DNA of 64,000 nucleotides, taken from positions 62,001-126,000 of the forward strand of contig OENT01000119.1 of assembly GCA_900239685.1 (NCBI GenBank), in the 5' to 3' direction. The translations under genes were made by a program, and so were the position numbers. Position 1 is the stretch's first letter; each line of letters opens with the position of its first letter. This DNA comes from Rotaria macrura. Taxonomy: Eukaryota; Rotifera; Eurotatoria; Philodinida; Philodinidae. Under the pieces are notes generated by a model. That model saw only the letters and a list, made by a program, of their open reading frames with translations. It was not told the origin of the DNA and made no database searches. Below are positions 61,301 through 64,000 of the stretch, in pieces.

Positions 61301-64000
61301 AATCGCGCTTAGTCATACGGGTAAATCATTATTAGTCGGTACATCCAAAGGAACAGTGCGATCATACAAATTTCCACTAACGAAATCAGATGAATATACA
61401 GAATATATTGGTCATGTTGGAATGGTTAATCGAGTAAGTTAAACAAAAATAAAAAAATGAGCCAATAGAATGAGAACGCTAGAATTCCCAAGAAAAAAAA
61501 ATAGAGTAAGCAAAGGCAATACTTTTGCGAATAGATAAAAAACTACATGGATTGTTGTGCACGTATAAATCTTACAAGAAGATGTCTATGGAACGTTTAA
61601 TTTTGTTCATGACCAAATCTCAAGATTTTTAGAATACTTGTAGTCGAAAATAATCATAATATCTAAACAAAGAATTATTATTTTTTCGAATGAAACTTTT
61701 ATTATATTCTTAAAGTCATTAGATCGATGTCAATGCGACATATGAAGACAAAGAAACATGAGCAGTTCATTATTTTCGGTTTTCATTTAGATACGTGTCA
61801 CATTTCAAGATGAATATGCTGTTTCAGTAGGTGATGATGGCTTGGTAATCCTTTGGAAATTACAAGAAGTTGGTATTTCAAAAAAAGAAAAAGAAACAAC
61901 CTATGCTGAAGAAATTCTTATTACTAAAAGTGATCTCGAAGAAAAAGTAAATCTATATATATTGTTCAATGTTATTGATAGAGAATAAATTAATTTTCTC
62001 TATCTATTAGAATGCATTGATTCGTGAATTGAAACAACGTGTGGCAGAATTACGCGAAGAAAACGAATATCAACTTAAATTAAAAGAAATGAATTATGCC
62101 GAACGAATACGTGATTTGACAGATAAATTTATGCAAGAAATGGAAAATTTAAAAACAAAAAATACAGTTATCACTGGTGAAAAAGAAAAAGAAGCTAGTA
62201 AACATGCCGAACAAATTCATGATCTTGTGGAAAAACAAAATAAAGAACTACAAGATTTAGGTAAATAAAATATTAGCATTTCTAGAAAAACGAATTCGAA
62301 TCGAATTTCATTTAGTTGAAAATGAGTTTTTTTTCGTAAGTTGTACGTTTATTTTTAGTTTAGCTACAACTTTGCATATGTTTTATTTGTTGATATTTTG
62401 GAATCGAAATTGATTTGTGATTTTCTATTTGTATAGAAAGTTCAAATAATCAAAAATTAATGCTCGAATATGAAAAGTATCAAGATCTTCAAGCTAAAAC
62501 GCAGAAAACACAAGAAGAATATGAACGACAAATAACTGAATTAGAAAATCGTAAAGAAGAAGAAGTCACACGACAAAGAATGCAATATACGGCTCAACTT
62601 GAAAAACTTAAAAATGAACTCATTCTCGTATGTTGATTACATGTTGATTTAATATAACGTTATAAATCAACGATTTAAACATAGAAATTTTACACTATAC
62701 CTATCCTTGAATAGGAACAGCATTAAGACTTTACTTGATTCATATCTCATCACCATGTAATAATTTGTCTACGATCTGCTGAATATCGTCAGTATTCATG
62801 CTAAATACGAGACTGTGAATCTCAAATAAGCACGATTTAGAAAGAAAACTATTAGTCACCGGAAAACTCACTATACCTTCATTCGTTCTCAGCTTTACAT
62901 GCTTTCGTTGACACCTTCGCACACGACCTCATTCATGTACACTGTTAATGCAAATCAATTTTCTAACAAATAATTGATTCGACACTTCATTTCGAAATTT
63001 GAAAACCATACCAATGCTTAGACATGTGCAACATGATCCCACTCATGTCTACCAATGCTACGATCAATCTTTTCGACATGTTCATTCTTTTTCAGTGTAC
63101 AATTTTAAGTGTAAAACTAATGATAAACATCATCATAACTATAATATTAGTTGATAAGATATTTTAGATTTTTTAAAATTGACTCGTATCCTATATAATA
63201 CACATATTAGTATATTAGTATGTGTAATTTCATATGAGAATATTCTATTACATTAACTGACAAAATGAGTATAAAGTGAATAGTATTCTAAAAGAGAATA
63301 TGCTAAGATGCTTATCTTATTATGCTTTCTTTTTCATATTTCTCACAAAATAATATTTTCTTTCATCTCGAATGAATTAAATTAAAGAAAAATTTCCTTC
63401 ATATTACATATTGCTAACATGTAATAATTCCTATTTAGGAACGTGAAAAAAATAAACAACAATCACGTGATCATGAAGAAACAAAACGACAAATCGAAGA
63501 AGATGCTGATGAAGAAATTCTTAAATTAATGCAAACACATGAACAAGCATTGATTGAATGTAAAGATGAAAATGCGAGTCTAAGAAATAAAAGTACAACA
63601 TTTCAACGTAAAGTATGTCTTCGATATGAGAAGAGAAAAAAAATAACAATTCGAATAAAATATTGTTTCTTATTTTTTTCATTATATTCAAGGTTAAAGA
63701 TCTCGAAGAATCGATTAAGAAGAAAGAAACAGATTTAGCTAGTTTAAAAAACGAAGAATCTAAATTACAAAATTCTATACGTGGTTTAAAGAAAGACATC
63801 GAAGGATTGAAAAAAGAAATTCAAGAACGTGATGAAACTATTCAAGATAAAGTAATCTATCGATACACTATCGAATAAAAAATAGAATCGTTTGTTTTTC
63901 TTGAATAGGAAAAACGTATTTATGAATTAAAACGAAAAAATCAAGAACTGGAAAAATTCAAATTTGTACTTGACTACAAAATCAAAGAATTGAAGAAACA
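58387..64000 (+). CDS. CFAP57: CFAP57 (WDR65), ciliary WD-repeat and coiled-coil protein, 3' end cut off
   Basis: Fourteen exons are visible and all join in phase: 58387-58564, 58628-58935, 59000-59247, 59321-59678, 59736-59872, 60633-60912, 60978-61190, 61251-61433, 61791-61946, 62011-62260, 62437-62627, 63439-63612, 63693-63851 and 63909 to the window edge. They give about 975 residues; vertebrate CFAP57 is about 1250. The N-terminal ~650 residues are WD-repeat beta-propellers with strong family blocks ([60 protein letters not shown]). From about 62011 onward a long coiled coil follows ([48 protein letters not shown]). CFAP57 is an axonemal protein needed for assembly of a subset of inner dynein arms. 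The start at 58387 matches the family N terminus. Confidence 0.95.

Noticed and set aside
62740..62922. Minus-strand frame inside an 811-nt CFAP57 intron
   Set aside because: It looks faintly protein-like but has no homologue I recognise and no splice partner.
1..64000. CRISPR arrays, rRNA or tRNA genes, bacterial-type operons
   Set aside because: No regular direct-repeat and spacer array, no conserved rRNA segment and no convincing tRNA cloverleaf was seen; the genes are spliced eukaryotic genes.

Overview
This is a eukaryotic, AT-rich window from an animal nuclear genome. It has spliced genes with GT-AG introns, many only about 45-80 nt long, and long gene-poor gaps. The gene set fits a ciliated metazoan: a KANK adaptor (animal-specific), an inward-rectifier K+ channel, the helicase ASCC3, mitoribosomal protein mL55 and the axonemal protein CFAP57. 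Together with compact introns, an EnSpm-like transposon and a TIR-domain gene of the invertebrate type, this suggests a bdelloid rotifer. The species call is an inference from style, not a proof.

Layout. Bases 1-7598 are non-coding, apart from a probable decayed hAT-like element at 2508-3647. A large plus-strand KANK gene runs 7599-17685, with two alternative first exons, an N-terminal KN motif, coiled coils, a long linker of degenerate R-D-V-A repeats, and five ankyrin repeats. A single-exon minus-strand BTB (KCTD-type) gene sits at 20696-21649. A plus-strand Kir channel in three exons spans 26088-29294. Minus-strand mL55 (31048-31416) lies just downstream of minus-strand ASCC3 (32107-44205). 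ASCC3 lacks its 5' exons: the visible gene begins inside the P-loop of helicase cassette 1.

From 45552 to 51195 is an EnSpm/CACTA-like DNA transposon with inverted ends, palindromic subterminal repeats, a multi-exon transposase gene and a second gene. Both genes show a one-base phase break at or near a homopolymer. Beyond it are exon-like plus-strand fragments (51550-52283), a broken TIR-domain gene on the minus strand (53811-54561), and a non-autonomous hAT element with a perfect 8-bp target duplication (55727-57208). The plus-strand CFAP57 gene starts at 58387 and runs off the right edge.

The genes do not form a pathway. ASCC3 (ribosome rescue, alkylation repair), mL55 (mitochondrial translation), KANK (adhesion and microtubule cortex), Kir (membrane potential) and CFAP57 (cilia) are ordinary neighbours. 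The accessory material lies between ASCC3 and CFAP57 (44.2-58.4 kb), where two transposons, a pseudogene-like TIR gene and unassigned exon fragments cluster. I found no convincing undescribed multi-gene system. The most interesting leads are the truncated ASCC3 next to the transposon, the transposon end architecture, the unusual Kir pore residues, the KANK repeats and alternative starts, and the broken TIR gene.
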